DNA from: Bacilli bacterium
Lineage (GTDB): Bacteria > Bacillota_I > Bacilli_A > RFN20 > CAG-826
Direction of reading: 5' to 3'
NCBI GenBank assembly: GCA_016296775.1
Contig: JAEDIE010000002.1
Location: 15,364 to 79,363 of the forward strand
Length of the DNA: 64,000 nt
Part shown: positions 1 through 9,027 of the stretch, one piece after another
Numbering within the stretch: the first letter of the stretch is position 1
Layout of the letters: each line of letters begins with the position of its first letter
Translations under genes and position numbers: made by a program
The notes under the pieces: model-generated
What the model saw: only the letters and a program-made list of their open reading frames with translations
What the model was told of the DNA's origin: nothing
The model's database searches: none

Positions 1-313
<313 letters not shown>

Positions 314-1360
314 CTATTTAGTCAAATAACAATAATGACAATTTTGTAAGTTATATTTTTTTGTAGATGTAATAAACACTTGTTCGACTTTAGATAAATA
401 ATTTAACAGTAAATCCTCGTTATTTTTATCCAATTCGCTTAAAATATCATCAAGAATTAATATAGGTTTATTATCTTCTTTAGATAGAGAATAAATAGCT
501 AATTTTAATATTAAACAAGCTATTCTATTTTCACCTTGAGAACCAAATTTCCCTATCTCTTTCCCATTTATTTTTAATATAAAGTCATCTTTTTGTATTC
601 CGTTTGTTGAATACCCAACTTTTAAATCGTTATCTAAGTTGTCTTCGTATATTTTTATAAATTTTCGAATATAATCACTACTCGAATTAAACGTTAAATA
701 CTCAATATTTACATCTATATCTTTTAAAAATATTTCTTTATAAGTAAGTCTCACACTTTCTTCGATTTTCTTTATAAACTCATTACGAATTTTATAAATT
801 TCATATGAAACATTAGCTAATTTAAAAGTAATTACATTTAATAAATTAAAATCTAACGATTCGCTTTTTAATAAACTATTTCTTTCTTTATTAAGATATT
901 CGTAATCACTCATCAATTTTAAATAACGAGGTTCGTTTTTTAAAATAGTAGTATTTAAGAAGTCTCTTCTTCTTTTTGGAGCATCTTTCAATAAATCAAC
1001 ATCACCAGGAATAAAAGAAAGAATATTTATTACATTAGATAACTCACTAACTTTCTTTATACTTTTATCGTTAATGGTTATTTTTTTAACATTCTTGTCT
1101 AGAACGATGTCAATATTGTAATTTCTATTTTGTTTAATAAAAAAGCCTTTTAAATAAAAACTAGAGGCATTTTTATTAATCAACAAACCGTCATTATTCG
1201 TTCTAAAACTTCTGGTTAAAGAAAAGTAATAAATAGCTTCAACAAGATTAGTTTTTCCAATAGCATTATCTCCATAAATAAAGTTAATACCTTTTTCAAA
1301 ATTAAACTCGTTTAGTTCATAGTTTCTAAAATTTACCAACTTAATACTTTTAATTATCAT
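314..1360 (-). CDS. recF: DNA replication and repair protein RecF
   Basis: 348 residues, slightly short for RecF (about 360-370). RecF is an SMC-like ATPase that loads RecA at single-strand gaps. Walker A is YGDNAIGKTN at about residues 30-39, followed by the RecF-typical AIYYFSLTRSFR. The C-terminus carries the ABC-like signature region (GSQGENR) and Walker B ILILDDILSELD. It overlaps the yaaA stop by 4 bases (ATGA junction) and precedes gyrB by 12 bases, so yaaA-recF-gyrB are translationally linked. The product is soluble, with no membrane segment or signal. Confidence 0.96.
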   Translation of the reverse strand: MIIKSIKLVNFRNYELNEFNFEKGINFIYGDNAIGKTNLVEAIYYFSLTRSFRTNNDGLLINKNASSFYLKGFFIKQNRNYNIDIVLDKNVKKITINDKSIKKVSELSNVINILSFIPGDVDLLKDAPKRRRDFLNTTILKNEPRYLKLMSDYEYLNKERNSLLKSESLDFNLLNVITFKLANVSYEIYKIRNEFIKKIEESVRLTYKEIFLKDIDVNIEYLTFNSSSDYIRKFIKIYEDNLDNDLKVGYSTNGIQKDDFILKINGKEIGKFGSQGENRIACLILKLAIYSLSKEDNKPILILDDILSELDKNNEDLLLNYLSKVEQVFITSTKKYNLQNCHYCYLTK

Positions 1361-1584
1361 TTTGTTATTTCAAAAAACAAAGATCCATTAATTGAAATTA
1401 AAAAACCCGGATAAAGTTTCTTTCCTCTTTGATTACAAATCTCTCCATTAACAAAACATTTATTTTCGTTAACAAAAATTTTAGCTAAAGAACCATTATC
1501 GATTAAACCAACAAATTTAATCAATTGTCCTAAAGTTATGTACTCTGTAGTAATCTTAACTTTTTCCGGTGTATTTTCTTTCAT
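1357..1584 (-). CDS. yaaA: S4-domain RNA-binding protein YaaA/YlmH type
   Basis: 75 residues, the normal size of the small S4 protein that sits between dnaN and recF throughout Bacillota. The S4 fold is visible as TLGQLIKFVGLIDNG, then ENKCFVNGEICNQRGKKLYPG. It probably binds structured RNA; its exact role is not established. The ATG at 1584 is preceded by AAAGGG five bases away, and that Shine-Dalgarno is the 3' arm of a perfect 11-bp hairpin (see the regulatory entry). It overlaps recF by 4 bases. Confidence 0.9.
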   Translation of the reverse strand: MKENTPEKVKITTEYITLGQLIKFVGLIDNGSLAKIFVNENKCFVNGEICNQRGKKLYPGFLISINGSLFFEITK

Positions 1585-1589
1585 ATGAA

Positions 1590-1614
1590 CCCTTTAATAT
1601 TATATATTAAAGGG
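1590..1614 (-). promoter_or_regulatory. Perfect 11-bp hairpin that contains the yaaA Shine-Dalgarno
   Basis: CCCTTTAATAT and ATATTAAAGGG pair perfectly around a 3-nt loop. Read on the minus strand, the AAAGGG at the end of the 3' arm is the only plausible ribosome-binding site for yaaA, five bases before its ATG. The hairpin has no following U-run in that direction, so it is not a typical terminator. It may limit yaaA translation or protect an mRNA end after dnaN. That it regulates is inference; the pairing is directly visible. Confidence 0.5.
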
Positions 1615-1712
1615 CCAAATTTTTAAAGAATTTTTATAAAATATTATTTTATAAATGATTTTTGATTTTTGTTTAAATTTTAGCCTTTAAATTAGGTTTA
1701 AATTTATTTTGA

Positions 1713-2846
1713 TTAATGAGTTTTTACAGGTGTTAATAATTGAATAACTGTTGGATCATTTTTACCAACAATTACAAATGGTTTCATCTCGCCTTGGAAA
1801 CAAAGGAGAACTTCTGAAGTTTTTAAAGCTTTGATTGCACTTAAAACTGGTTCACATTTAAAACTGATTTCTAATCTTTCACCTGTGTATTTAAATAAAT
1901 TTAATAAAACTGAACTATTACCATTTTGATCAGAGTTACATCTAAACACAACATTGCTTTGAGACATGTAACATCTAATTGTGGTACCTTTTTCACCACT
2001 ACTTGCTGAGAAAACGTTTGCTGTTTCGATTGTTTTAATTAAATCGTTAGCATCAGCTTCTAATGTATAAACAAAATTCTTAGGAATAATATTTTTAACA
2101 TTTGGATATGTACCTGGTAATAAAACTGAAGAAATGACAGTATCTTTTAATTCAGCTAAGATTCTCTTGTCATTTACATAAAGATTAATTGTTTCTTCAT
2201 CTGTAATAGATTTAGCGATTTCTTGAATTGTTCTAACAGGAACTGTTGTATTAAATACTTCACTTATTTCAGCTTCAATTTCTTTTTTAGCAAGTCTAGA
2301 ACTATCTGTAGCTACAAAATTAACTGTAGAGCCGTTTCCTTCGATATTTACACCAGTTAATACAGGTTTTAAATTTTTAACACTTGCTGCAAAACAAACT
2401 TGTCCAACAACATTAACTACTTCGTTAGCAGGTAAAGTAATTTTTACTCCTTTAAAAGAAAAATCTAAATCAGCATATTCGTTAGCATCAATACAATGTA
2501 AATTAAAACTTGCTTGGTTATCAACTTCAATTCTAGCTTCATAATCGTCTAAAACATCAAAAGTAACTTCTTCCCCATCGAGTCTTTTAATGATATTACT
2601 TAAAATATCACTGTTAGCTAAAATTGCTCCTGGATTTATATCTCTAATAATTTCTTTGTTATCTTTGAAGAATGGAATTGTTGTTGTAATAGAAATATCA
2701 CCGTTAGATCCTATTAAAATTAAATTTTGAGTAGTTAATTCTAGTTTAACATTAACAAAAATTGGATTTGTATGTTTGATAGGAATAATTTTACCAACTT
2801 GTAATAATGCTTTAAGAAATTCGTTTTTATTAATTTTAAATTTCAT
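1713..2846 (-). CDS. dnaN: DNA polymerase III beta subunit (sliding clamp)
   Basis: 377 residues, full length for the beta clamp, a ring-shaped dimer that tethers polymerase to DNA. It starts MKFKINKNEFLKALLQVGKI and shows the clamp features VNVKLE, SDILSNIIKRLDG, ATDSSRLA and a C-terminal LLTPVKTH, close to the usual LxPxRT/H end. It lies 86 bases downstream of dnaA, and the gap contains TGTGGATAT and TGTGGAAAT DnaA-box-like sequences, consistent with autoregulation by DnaA. The ATG at 2846 has an upstream GGAGAAATAA Shine-Dalgarno. Confidence 0.97.
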   Translation of the reverse strand: MKFKINKNEFLKALLQVGKIIPIKHTNPIFVNVKLELTTQNLILIGSNGDISITTTIPFFKDNKEIIRDINPGAILANSDILSNIIKRLDGEEVTFDVLDDYEARIEVDNQASFNLHCIDANEYADLDFSFKGVKITLPANEVVNVVGQVCFAASVKNLKPVLTGVNIEGNGSTVNFVATDSSRLAKKEIEAEISEVFNTTVPVRTIQEIAKSITDEETINLYVNDKRILAELKDTVISSVLLPGTYPNVKNIIPKNFVYTLEADANDLIKTIETANVFSASSGEKGTTIRCYMSQSNVVFRCNSDQNGNSSVLLNLFKYTGERLEISFKCEPVLSAIKALKTSEVLLCFQGEMKPFVIVGKNDPTVIQLLTPVKTH

Positions 2847-2890
2847 ATATTTATTTCTCCTTTATTTATATTTTTAATAATAATAAATGA

Positions 2891-2908
2891 TGTGGATATT
2901 GTGGAAAT
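2891..2908. promoter_or_regulatory. Two DnaA-box-like sites between dnaA and dnaN
   Basis: TGTGGATAT (2891-2899) and TGTGGAAAT (2900-2908) abut in the 86-bp dnaA-dnaN gap. Both match the reverse complement of TTATCCACA with one or two changes. Bacilli such as B. subtilis carry DnaA boxes both upstream and downstream of dnaA, so this may be the second half of a bipartite origin. The sites are seen; function is inferred. Confidence 0.5.
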
Positions 2909-2932
2909 TGTTGATTATTTTTAAAAACCATA

Positions 2933-4297
2933 TCATTTCCCGCTTATTTTGGACTTTAATGTGTCAATTACCTTCTTTGTTTCTGGGTCACTTTTCAACA
3001 TTTCATCCACTTTAGAAATGCTATGCATAATTGTTGTATGATCTCTATTAGAGAAAGTCTCACCAATTTTATTTAAAGAAACATCTAACATATTTCTGAT
3101 TAAGTAAATAGCTATTTGTCTAGCAATAACTATTTGTCCAGTTCTTAATTTTCCAGTAATTTGAGGAACACTTAGATTGTAATAGAGTGCGACAGCGTTA
3201 AGAATTTTTTGTTCACTTATTGTATTTTGAACATCTTTTACACTAATTAAATCTCCAAGAGCTTCATAAGCTAAATCTAAATCAATTCTTGCAGAATGGC
3301 GTATGTTTTTGATAAAAATTATACGATTTAATGCACCGTTTAACTCTCTAACTGAACTAGTGAATTTTTGAGCCATAAACGAAATAACATCGTTATCAAA
3401 ATCATCAACACTTAGATTTGCACCGATAATTTTCTTTTTTAATATGTTTTCACACATTTCTTGAGTAGGTTTGTTAATTTGAACGGTTAATCCATCCATA
3501 AAACGAGAAACAAGTCTTGCATCAACTCCACTTAATTCGCTAGGAGTTTTATCGCTTGTAAGAATAATTTGTTTCTTGTTTTGAATAAAATACTGAAAAA
3601 TGTTAAAGAAAAATTCTAATGTTTTATCTTTTCCTCTTAACATTTGGATATCATCGACTAAAAAGATATCGTGATCTTTAATAAATTTAGATAATTCTTC
3701 GTTTTTATCTTGTCCTCTGACAAATTCAACGTATTGATAGAAGAAATCTTGAGCAGTAACGTAAAGAATTTTTAAAGATGGGTTTCTTTCTTTTAAAAAG
3801 TTGCTAATAGCGTTTAAAAGGTGTGTTTTGCCAAGACCACTACTACCATAAATGAATAATGGGTTGTAACATTTACCTGGAGCTGAAGCTACAAATAAAC
3901 TAGCTTGTGTAGCTTCCTTATTGCTAGGACCTGTTACAAAATTATCGAAAGTAAAAGATGGATCAACAGAGCAACCTTTAAAGAAAACCCTATTATTTCT
4001 CGACTCAATTTCAGAAATTGAACTATCTTTAAGTTCTTCGTGATTAACAAAAATTACTTTAAAGTTGGTACCAGTAATATTGTTTACTACATTATTAATT
4101 AAGTCTGAATATTGTTGAGATAATATTGTTGCGGCTAAACTTGAGTTACAAGAAACTAAAATTTTATCCGCTTCAACAGAATGAATATAAGATTCGTTTA
4201 AAAAAGAATCACATATTGTTTTATCAATCTCTTTTGATAATTCATATAAAACTTTTTGCCATAGGACGGACATATCATTTAATGTATTTATCTTCAT
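2933..4297 (-). CDS. dnaA: Chromosomal replication initiator DnaA
   Basis: 454 residues, full length. Domain I is at the N-terminus (WQKVLYELSKEI). The AAA+ domain has Walker A GSSGLGKTH at about residues 151-159 and Walker B IFLVDDIQML. The C-terminal domain IV carries the DnaA-box recognition signature RDHTTIMHSISKV. It initiates replication by binding TTATCCACA-type boxes, and a cluster of these lies immediately upstream (4345-4617), which also suggests autoregulation. Good GGGAGGAAATATT Shine-Dalgarno before the ATG at 4297. Confidence 0.98.
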   Translation of the reverse strand: MKINTLNDMSVLWQKVLYELSKEIDKTICDSFLNESYIHSVEADKILVSCNSSLAATILSQQYSDLINNVVNNITGTNFKVIFVNHEELKDSSISEIESRNNRVFFKGCSVDPSFTFDNFVTGPSNKEATQASLFVASAPGKCYNPLFIYGSSGLGKTHLLNAISNFLKERNPSLKILYVTAQDFFYQYVEFVRGQDKNEELSKFIKDHDIFLVDDIQMLRGKDKTLEFFFNIFQYFIQNKKQIILTSDKTPSELSGVDARLVSRFMDGLTVQINKPTQEMCENILKKKIIGANLSVDDFDNDVISFMAQKFTSSVRELNGALNRIIFIKNIRHSARIDLDLAYEALGDLISVKDVQNTISEQKILNAVALYYNLSVPQITGKLRTGQIVIARQIAIYLIRNMLDVSLNKIGETFSNRDHTTIMHSISKVDEMLKSDPETKKVIDTLKSKISGK

Positions 4298-4731
4298 AAT
4301 AATATTTCCTCCCTAATTTAAGTACGAATATTTTATATTAGAATTGTGGATATAAAAAGGTAATTTTTTGGTCAAAATTAGTTTTCCACAAGAGTAATTA
4401 TAAGAAATATGCGCTATTATCGGTATTTTATGGATTTCCACAAAATGAAAATGTGGAAAACTATGTGGAAAAGTCCCATATCTGTGGAAATGTGTGTATT
4501 TGTTGATAACATTCCACAAAAAATAATTTTATCCACATCTAAAAACTATCGATTGTATCGAAAAAATAGTTAGTTATCTACCACTTTAAATTTATTTTTC
4601 TACATGATGTTGATAACTAAAAATTGATCATAAAATTTAAGATTTAAAGATATACTATTAATTAATTAAAAATTGACTTATATGTATAAATACATATATA
4701 ATTTAAAAGCACATATTGGAGGAATATATTT
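4298..4731. other. Replication origin oriC with DnaA-box cluster
   Basis: The intergenic region between divergent dnaA and rpmH holds a perfect DnaA box TTATCCACA at 4529-4537. Near-consensus boxes lie at 4345-4353, 4382-4390, 4434-4442, 4452-4460, 4464-4472, 4483-4491 and 4511-4518, and TTATCAACA-like sites at 4501-4509 and 4609-4617. To the right (4560-4670) is a stretch of almost pure A/T, a likely unwinding element. Transcription diverges from this point. The 68-codon ORF that crosses it is a by-product of the box repeats. Confidence 0.9.
4673..4702 (+). promoter_or_regulatory. Sigma-A-type promoter of rpmH-rnpA
   Basis: -35 TTGACT (4673-4678), 18-bp spacer, -10 TATAAT (4697-4702). A GGAGGA Shine-Dalgarno follows before the rpmH ATG at 4732. 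This is one of the closest matches to consensus in the window and drives the long rightward operon. Confidence 0.75.
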
Positions 4732-4881
4732 ATGGCTAGTAAAAAAACATATCAACCAAGTAAGGTTCACAAGATTAGAACACATGGTTTCAGAGAAAGA
4801 ATGTCTACTGCTAAAGGTAGAAAAGTTTTAGCTTTAAGAAGAGCTAAAGGTAGAAAATCATTAACTGTTAGTGATAGATGA
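4732..4881 (+). CDS. rpmH: 50S ribosomal protein bL34
   Basis: 49 residues. It begins [20 protein letters not shown] and ends [11 protein letters not shown], with the RTHGFRERM and [13 protein letters not shown] motifs of L34. L34 is a very basic protein of the large subunit, usually encoded right at the origin. It ends in TGA, which overlaps the rnpA ATG (ATGA), so the pair is translationally coupled. The UGA stop is direct evidence for the standard bacterial code. Confidence 0.97.
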   Translation: MASKKTYQPSKVHKIRTHGFRERMSTAKGRKVLALRRAKGRKSLTVSDR

Positions 4882-5216
4882 AAAAAGAATTCGTTATAAA
4901 AAAATATCAAGAATATCAAGAAATTATTAAAAAAAGAAAGTTTAAAAAATCTTCAAGTTTTACAATTTATTATCAATTGAGTGAAAATCCATTTCCTAGA
5001 GTTGGATTATTAGTCGGAAAAAAGAATGGCATTGCTGTTATTAGAAATAAAATCAAAAGACAAGTTAGAGTATTTGTAGATAAATATATTGATGACGATT
5101 TAAATTTAAATTTGATTATAGCGATGACTAAAAATTATGATGTTTCGAAGTTTAATGAAAACGAAGAAGAATTTAAAAAACTAATTAACTCTATTAAAGG
5201 AGATATAAATGAATAA
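4878..5216 (+). CDS. rnpA: Ribonuclease P protein component
   Basis: 112 residues, normal length. RnpA is the protein cofactor of RNase P, which matures tRNA 5' ends. The RNR signature is [12 protein letters not shown] at about residues 54-65, and the first part ([20 protein letters not shown]) corresponds to the usual central-cleft strand. It overlaps rpmH by 4 bases and yidC by 8 bases. Confidence 0.94.
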   Translation: MKKEFVIKKYQEYQEIIKKRKFKKSSSFTIYYQLSENPFPRVGLLVGKKNGIAVIRNKIKRQVRVFVDKYIDDDLNLNLIIAMTKNYDVSKFNENEEEFKKLINSIKGDINE

Positions 5217-7056
5217 AAAATCAAAAATTACACTTGGAATAGCTGCTTTAGTTATATTTGGTGGCTTACTTTCATCATGTAATTCTTTTTGTTCAAATGT
5301 TGATATCTCCCATTTTTTATATGCATATGATCCATTAAATAACGTTTACTTCAACAATACTGAAGATGCATATGATTACATGGAATATACTTTTAAAGAA
5401 CAAAAAGATTATTACGAAGGATATTACTATACAAAAGATAGAATTTATTTTATTGGAGAAGACGGAAACGAATATCAAGTTGCTTCAAATGAAGATAAAG
5501 TATTTAAAAACTATGGAAATTTAACATATATTAAACCAGGAAGTTATTTTTTAAAGAAAGCAAGTTCTACAACTGATATTACAGGAAATAACAATAATCT
5601 TTCATACGTATTTGGTTTAAATAGCTTTACAAAAACTGTTAACACTACTGCTTCTAGTAGTGGAATAATTTTACCATCATACACATTCTTTGAAAGAGCT
5701 GATCAAATTATCTTAGACACCATGTTAGATAATGTATCAATGTATCAAGAGTTTGGCTTTGATGATCATCTTGATTTAAATGCTGTTAAAGGAATTAATA
5801 AAGATAATGTTACCTATGAAGATTTATATGGTTACACAGCTAAAGAATATTTAGACTTTACAAAAACTGGTGAAAACGTAGATGTTTTACTTGGAAAAAC
5901 TTCTACAAACGAAGGAAGAAAATCTATTGATGGAAACGATGTCTTAATTAAAGTTGGTGGAAGAAACTATTCTTTAACAACAAATCTTGGTTATTTAAAA
6001 TTTTATAACGAAGAAACACCTAAAGATTATTATAAAAACTTAACTATTATTAGCGATAAACTCGCTGCAGAAATTGGTATAGATCAAGTAGTTACAGAAA
6101 ACTATCTTGCTATATATAAACAAAATTTGGATACCAAAGTTGCTTCAATCAAAACGTGTATCACAACTGAACAAGGTTTCTATGGATATATTAAAGGTAA
6201 CGACGCTTTAAACGAAACAGTCTCTATTGAAGCTAAGGCTTCTAATTTCTGGGCTGATTGGGGAAACGCTTTCTCTAAACATGGTTTCTTAGAAGGCTTA
6301 TTAGTTTACCCAATTTCTTATTTAGTTGATACTTTTGCACATTCATTTGGTATGAATGGTTGGGGACAAATTTTCGCAGTTCTTCTTGTTACAGTTATTG
6401 TTAGACTTATATTTATGGCTGTTACATTACCATCAACAATTTCTCAACAAAAACAACAAGCATTACAACCTGAACTTGCTAAATTACAACAAAAATATCC
6501 AAATAGTAATACTAATGATTACGAAAAACAAAGACTTGCTCAAGCTCAAATGGCACTTTACAAAAAACATAAAGTCCATCCATTCTTAAGCTTACTTGTA
6601 ATGATCATTCAATTCCCATTATTTATTAGTGTTTGGAACGCTCTTGCAGGATGCGCTGCTTTAAGTAGCGATGCTGTTTTAGGATTAAGACTTTCAGATA
6701 CAATATGGAATGTTTTATCTTCATTTAGTGGATGGCCAGGAAATCCTGGGTGGTGGACTGCATTAGTTTTAATTCTTTTAATGAGTGGTGGTCAAATTTT
6801 ATCAATGTTAATTCCACAATGGCTCAATAAAAAACGTATGAAAGCCGTTGAAAAAACTCATGCTAATCCAACTGCTGATTCTCAAGCAAAAACAATGAAG
6901 TACGTTCAATGGTTTATGATCGCCTTCACTATTATCCTTGGATTCACACTTCCAAGTGCTATGGGTGTTTATTGGTTAGCAGGTTCTATCTTTAATATTG
7001 CTCAATCCGTAATCATGCATTTTATATTTAATAAAAAGAAGAAGGAGAGAAAATAG
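5209..7056 (+). CDS. yidC: Membrane protein insertase YidC/OxaA, lipoprotein type
   Basis: 615 residues, more than twice a typical Gram-positive YidC (about 260). It inserts membrane proteins with or without SecYEG. A lipoprotein signal ends in LLSSC at Cys24. A long extracytoplasmic N-terminal region of about 330 residues has no family I recognise. The conserved core begins near residue 355 (GLLVYPISYLVDTFAHSFG), continues through TVIVRLIFMAVTLPSTISQQK (the conserved Arg in TM2) and HKVHPFLSLLVMIIQFPLFI, and ends in a basic tail KKKKERK. It lies in the rnpA-yidC-jag block. Confidence 0.94.
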   Translation: MNKKSKITLGIAALVIFGGLLSSCNSFCSNVDISHFLYAYDPLNNVYFNNTEDAYDYMEYTFKEQKDYYEGYYYTKDRIYFIGEDGNEYQVASNEDKVFKNYGNLTYIKPGSYFLKKASSTTDITGNNNNLSYVFGLNSFTKTVNTTASSSGIILPSYTFFERADQIILDTMLDNVSMYQEFGFDDHLDLNAVKGINKDNVTYEDLYGYTAKEYLDFTKTGENVDVLLGKTSTNEGRKSIDGNDVLIKVGGRNYSLTTNLGYLKFYNEETPKDYYKNLTIISDKLAAEIGIDQVVTENYLAIYKQNLDTKVASIKTCITTEQGFYGYIKGNDALNETVSIEAKASNFWADWGNAFSKHGFLEGLLVYPISYLVDTFAHSFGMNGWGQIFAVLLVTVIVRLIFMAVTLPSTISQQKQQALQPELAKLQQKYPNSNTNDYEKQRLAQAQMALYKKHKVHPFLSLLVMIIQFPLFISVWNALAGCAALSSDAVLGLRLSDTIWNVLSSFSGWPGNPGWWTALVLILLMSGGQILSMLIPQWLNKKRMKAVEKTHANPTADSQAKTMKYVQWFMIAFTIILGFTLPSAMGVYWLAGSIFNIAQSVIMHFIFNKKKKERK

Positions 7057-7059
7057 TTT

Positions 7060-7704
7060 ATGAGAGAATATACCGCTAAAACTGTTGATATTTGTCTTGA
7101 TAAAGCTAGTAGCGAACTTAATGTAGAAAAAGACAAATTAACATATGAAATTATCGAAGAAAAGAAAGGTTTCTTAGGAATTAATAAAAAAGTAACTATT
7201 AGAGTCTTTGAATTTATTGATGTTGTTTGTTATGCTGAAGACTATTTAAAAAATGTTTGTAAGACATTAGGTCTTGAAATTTCATTAAAATCTTTTACTA
7301 AAGATGAAATCATTAAGATCTTAATCGAAACAAACGAAAACAATCTTTTAATTGGTTACAAAGGTGCAACACTTCAATCTTTAAATGAATTAGTTAAACT
7401 TGCTGTTAGTAATAAATTTAAGAAAAAATATAGAATTTTATTAGATATTCATGATTACAAGAACAAGAAATATAATATTGTAATTAAAGTTGCTAAAAAT
7501 GCTGCTAGAGAAGTTTTAAAAACACATATGGATATTAAATTGAATCCTATGACACCAGATGAAAGAAAGAAAGTTCATAATGCTTTATCAAGCATGAAAA
7601 ACGTTAAAACAGAATCAATTGGTGATGGAAAAGATAGAGCAATCGTTATTAAATATGTAAAAGAAGATGCTCAAGCTGAAAAACCAGGCCAAAAAGAAGA
7701 ATAA
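7060..7704 (+). CDS. jag: RNA-binding protein Jag/KhpB (Jag_N, KH, R3H domains)
   Basis: 214 residues. The N-terminal Jag domain (EYTAKTVDICLDKASSEL... KKGFLGI) is followed by a KH domain with the GYKGATLQSLNELV loop, then an R3H domain containing REVLKTHMDIKLNPMTPDERKKVHNAL. The family binds RNA and partners with KhpA; in streptococci it influences cell elongation. The position directly after yidC is conserved across Bacillota. The acidic, Glu-rich tail (EDAQAEKPGQKEE) is lineage-specific. Confidence 0.93.
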   Translation: MREYTAKTVDICLDKASSELNVEKDKLTYEIIEEKKGFLGINKKVTIRVFEFIDVVCYAEDYLKNVCKTLGLEISLKSFTKDEIIKILIETNENNLLIGYKGATLQSLNELVKLAVSNKFKKKYRILLDIHDYKNKKYNIVIKVAKNAAREVLKTHMDIKLNPMTPDERKKVHNALSSMKNVKTESIGDGKDRAIVIKYVKEDAQAEKPGQKEE

Positions 7705-7706
7705 AA

Positions 7707-9026
7707 ATGTTTGAAACAATTGTCGCATTAGCTACTCCACCATTAAAAAGTGCTTTAGCAATTGTCCGTTTAAGCGGAGACAATTGTTTTTTTGTAGTGA
7801 ATAATTTCTTTTCTAAAGATTTAAATAAATATACAAAAAACACTATTATTCATGGCCAAATTTTAGATGGTGATGAATTAGTCGATGACGTTGTTTTACT
7901 CCTTTATAAAGACCCAAATTCATTTACAGGAGAAAATAGCGTCGAGATTATTAGTCATGGTTCACCATTAATATTTAATAAAATTATTGAATTAGCAATT
8001 AAACACGGAGCAAAAATGGCTGAAAGAGGAGAATACACTTCTAGAGCTTTTTTGCATAATAAATTAGATTTAATTCAAGCTGAATCTATTAATGATTTAA
8101 TTAATGCTGAAAGTGAAGAAAGCAAAAAATTATCTTTAATGAGCTTGACTGGAAAAACATCTTCTTTAATTGCTCCATTAAAAAAAGATTTCGTAGATTT
8201 ATTAAGCAACATTGAGGTCAATATAGATTATCCAGAATATAAAGATATTGAAGAAATTAATAATGAAAAAATAGATAAAATAGTTAAGAAAAACATAGTT
8301 TATATTGATAAATTGTTAGCCGATGGAAAGAAGGCAAAAATAATTAAGGATGGCATTAATATCGCTATAGTTGGAAAACCAAATGTAGGTAAGTCTTCAA
8401 TTTTAAATGCTTTAATTGGTGAGGATAAAGCCATTGTTACTAATATTAAAGGAACAACAAGAGATGTTGTTGAAGGTAAATTTATTTATAAAGGAATTGT
8501 TGTTAATCTTTTTGATACTGCTGGTATAAGAGAAAGTGATGATGTTATAGAAAGTATTGGAATTAATAAGTCTATTAAAAAGATTGATGAAGCTGATTTA
8601 GTTTTAATGGTTTATGATTCTTCAAATATTAATGAAGAGGATAAAGAAATTGAAGAGTTATTACATAATAAAAATGTTATTTATGTATATAACAAAGAAG
8701 ATTTAGTTGATGAAAAAGATAGTGAAAAACTATATGTTTCAACTATAAATAATGACATTGAAATATTAAAAAACACTATTATTTCCCGTTTAAATTTAGA
8801 TAATTCAAATTATTCTAATCCTTCTATCAATAATGCAAGAGAAATAGGAATTTTAGAAAATATAGTTCAAAAACTTAAAGATATTCAAAATCATGTTGAT
8901 TTACCAATTGATTTGTTAGCATCAGAATTAAAAGAGGTACTTAATCTTGTTCTTTCAATTACTGGAGAAGATTATGATTTTGATATGATAAGCGAGATCT
9001 TTTCAAGATTTTGTGTTGGTAAATAA
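7707..9026 (+). CDS. mnmE: tRNA modification GTPase MnmE
   Basis: 439 residues. MnmE with MnmG makes the cmnm5 or nm5 modification of wobble U34. The N-terminal tetrahydrofolate-binding domain starts with ETIVALATPPLKSALAIVRLSG. The G domain has G1 GKPNVGKSS, the TKGTTRDVV loop, G3 DTAGIRE and NKED. The C-terminal helical domain ends FCVGK, with the conserved near-terminal Cys (usual CxGK). mnmG, its normal neighbour, is not in this window; tatD follows instead. Confidence 0.96.
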   Translation: MFETIVALATPPLKSALAIVRLSGDNCFFVVNNFFSKDLNKYTKNTIIHGQILDGDELVDDVVLLLYKDPNSFTGENSVEIISHGSPLIFNKIIELAIKHGAKMAERGEYTSRAFLHNKLDLIQAESINDLINAESEESKKLSLMSLTGKTSSLIAPLKKDFVDLLSNIEVNIDYPEYKDIEEINNEKIDKIVKKNIVYIDKLLADGKKAKIIKDGINIAIVGKPNVGKSSILNALIGEDKAIVTNIKGTTRDVVEGKFIYKGIVVNLFDTAGIRESDDVIESIGINKSIKKIDEADLVLMVYDSSNINEEDKEIEELLHNKNVIYVYNKEDLVDEKDSEKLYVSTINNDIEILKNTIISRLNLDNSNYSNPSINNAREIGILENIVQKLKDIQNHVDLPIDLLASELKEVLNLVLSITGEDYDFDMISEIFSRFCVGK

Positions 9027-9027
9027 A

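Noticed and set aside
4313..4519. 68-codon minus-strand ORF in the origin region
   Set aside because: It is produced by the DnaA-box repeats (the TTCCACA motif yields FPHSFPH-like text), has no family resemblance, and lies in the origin.
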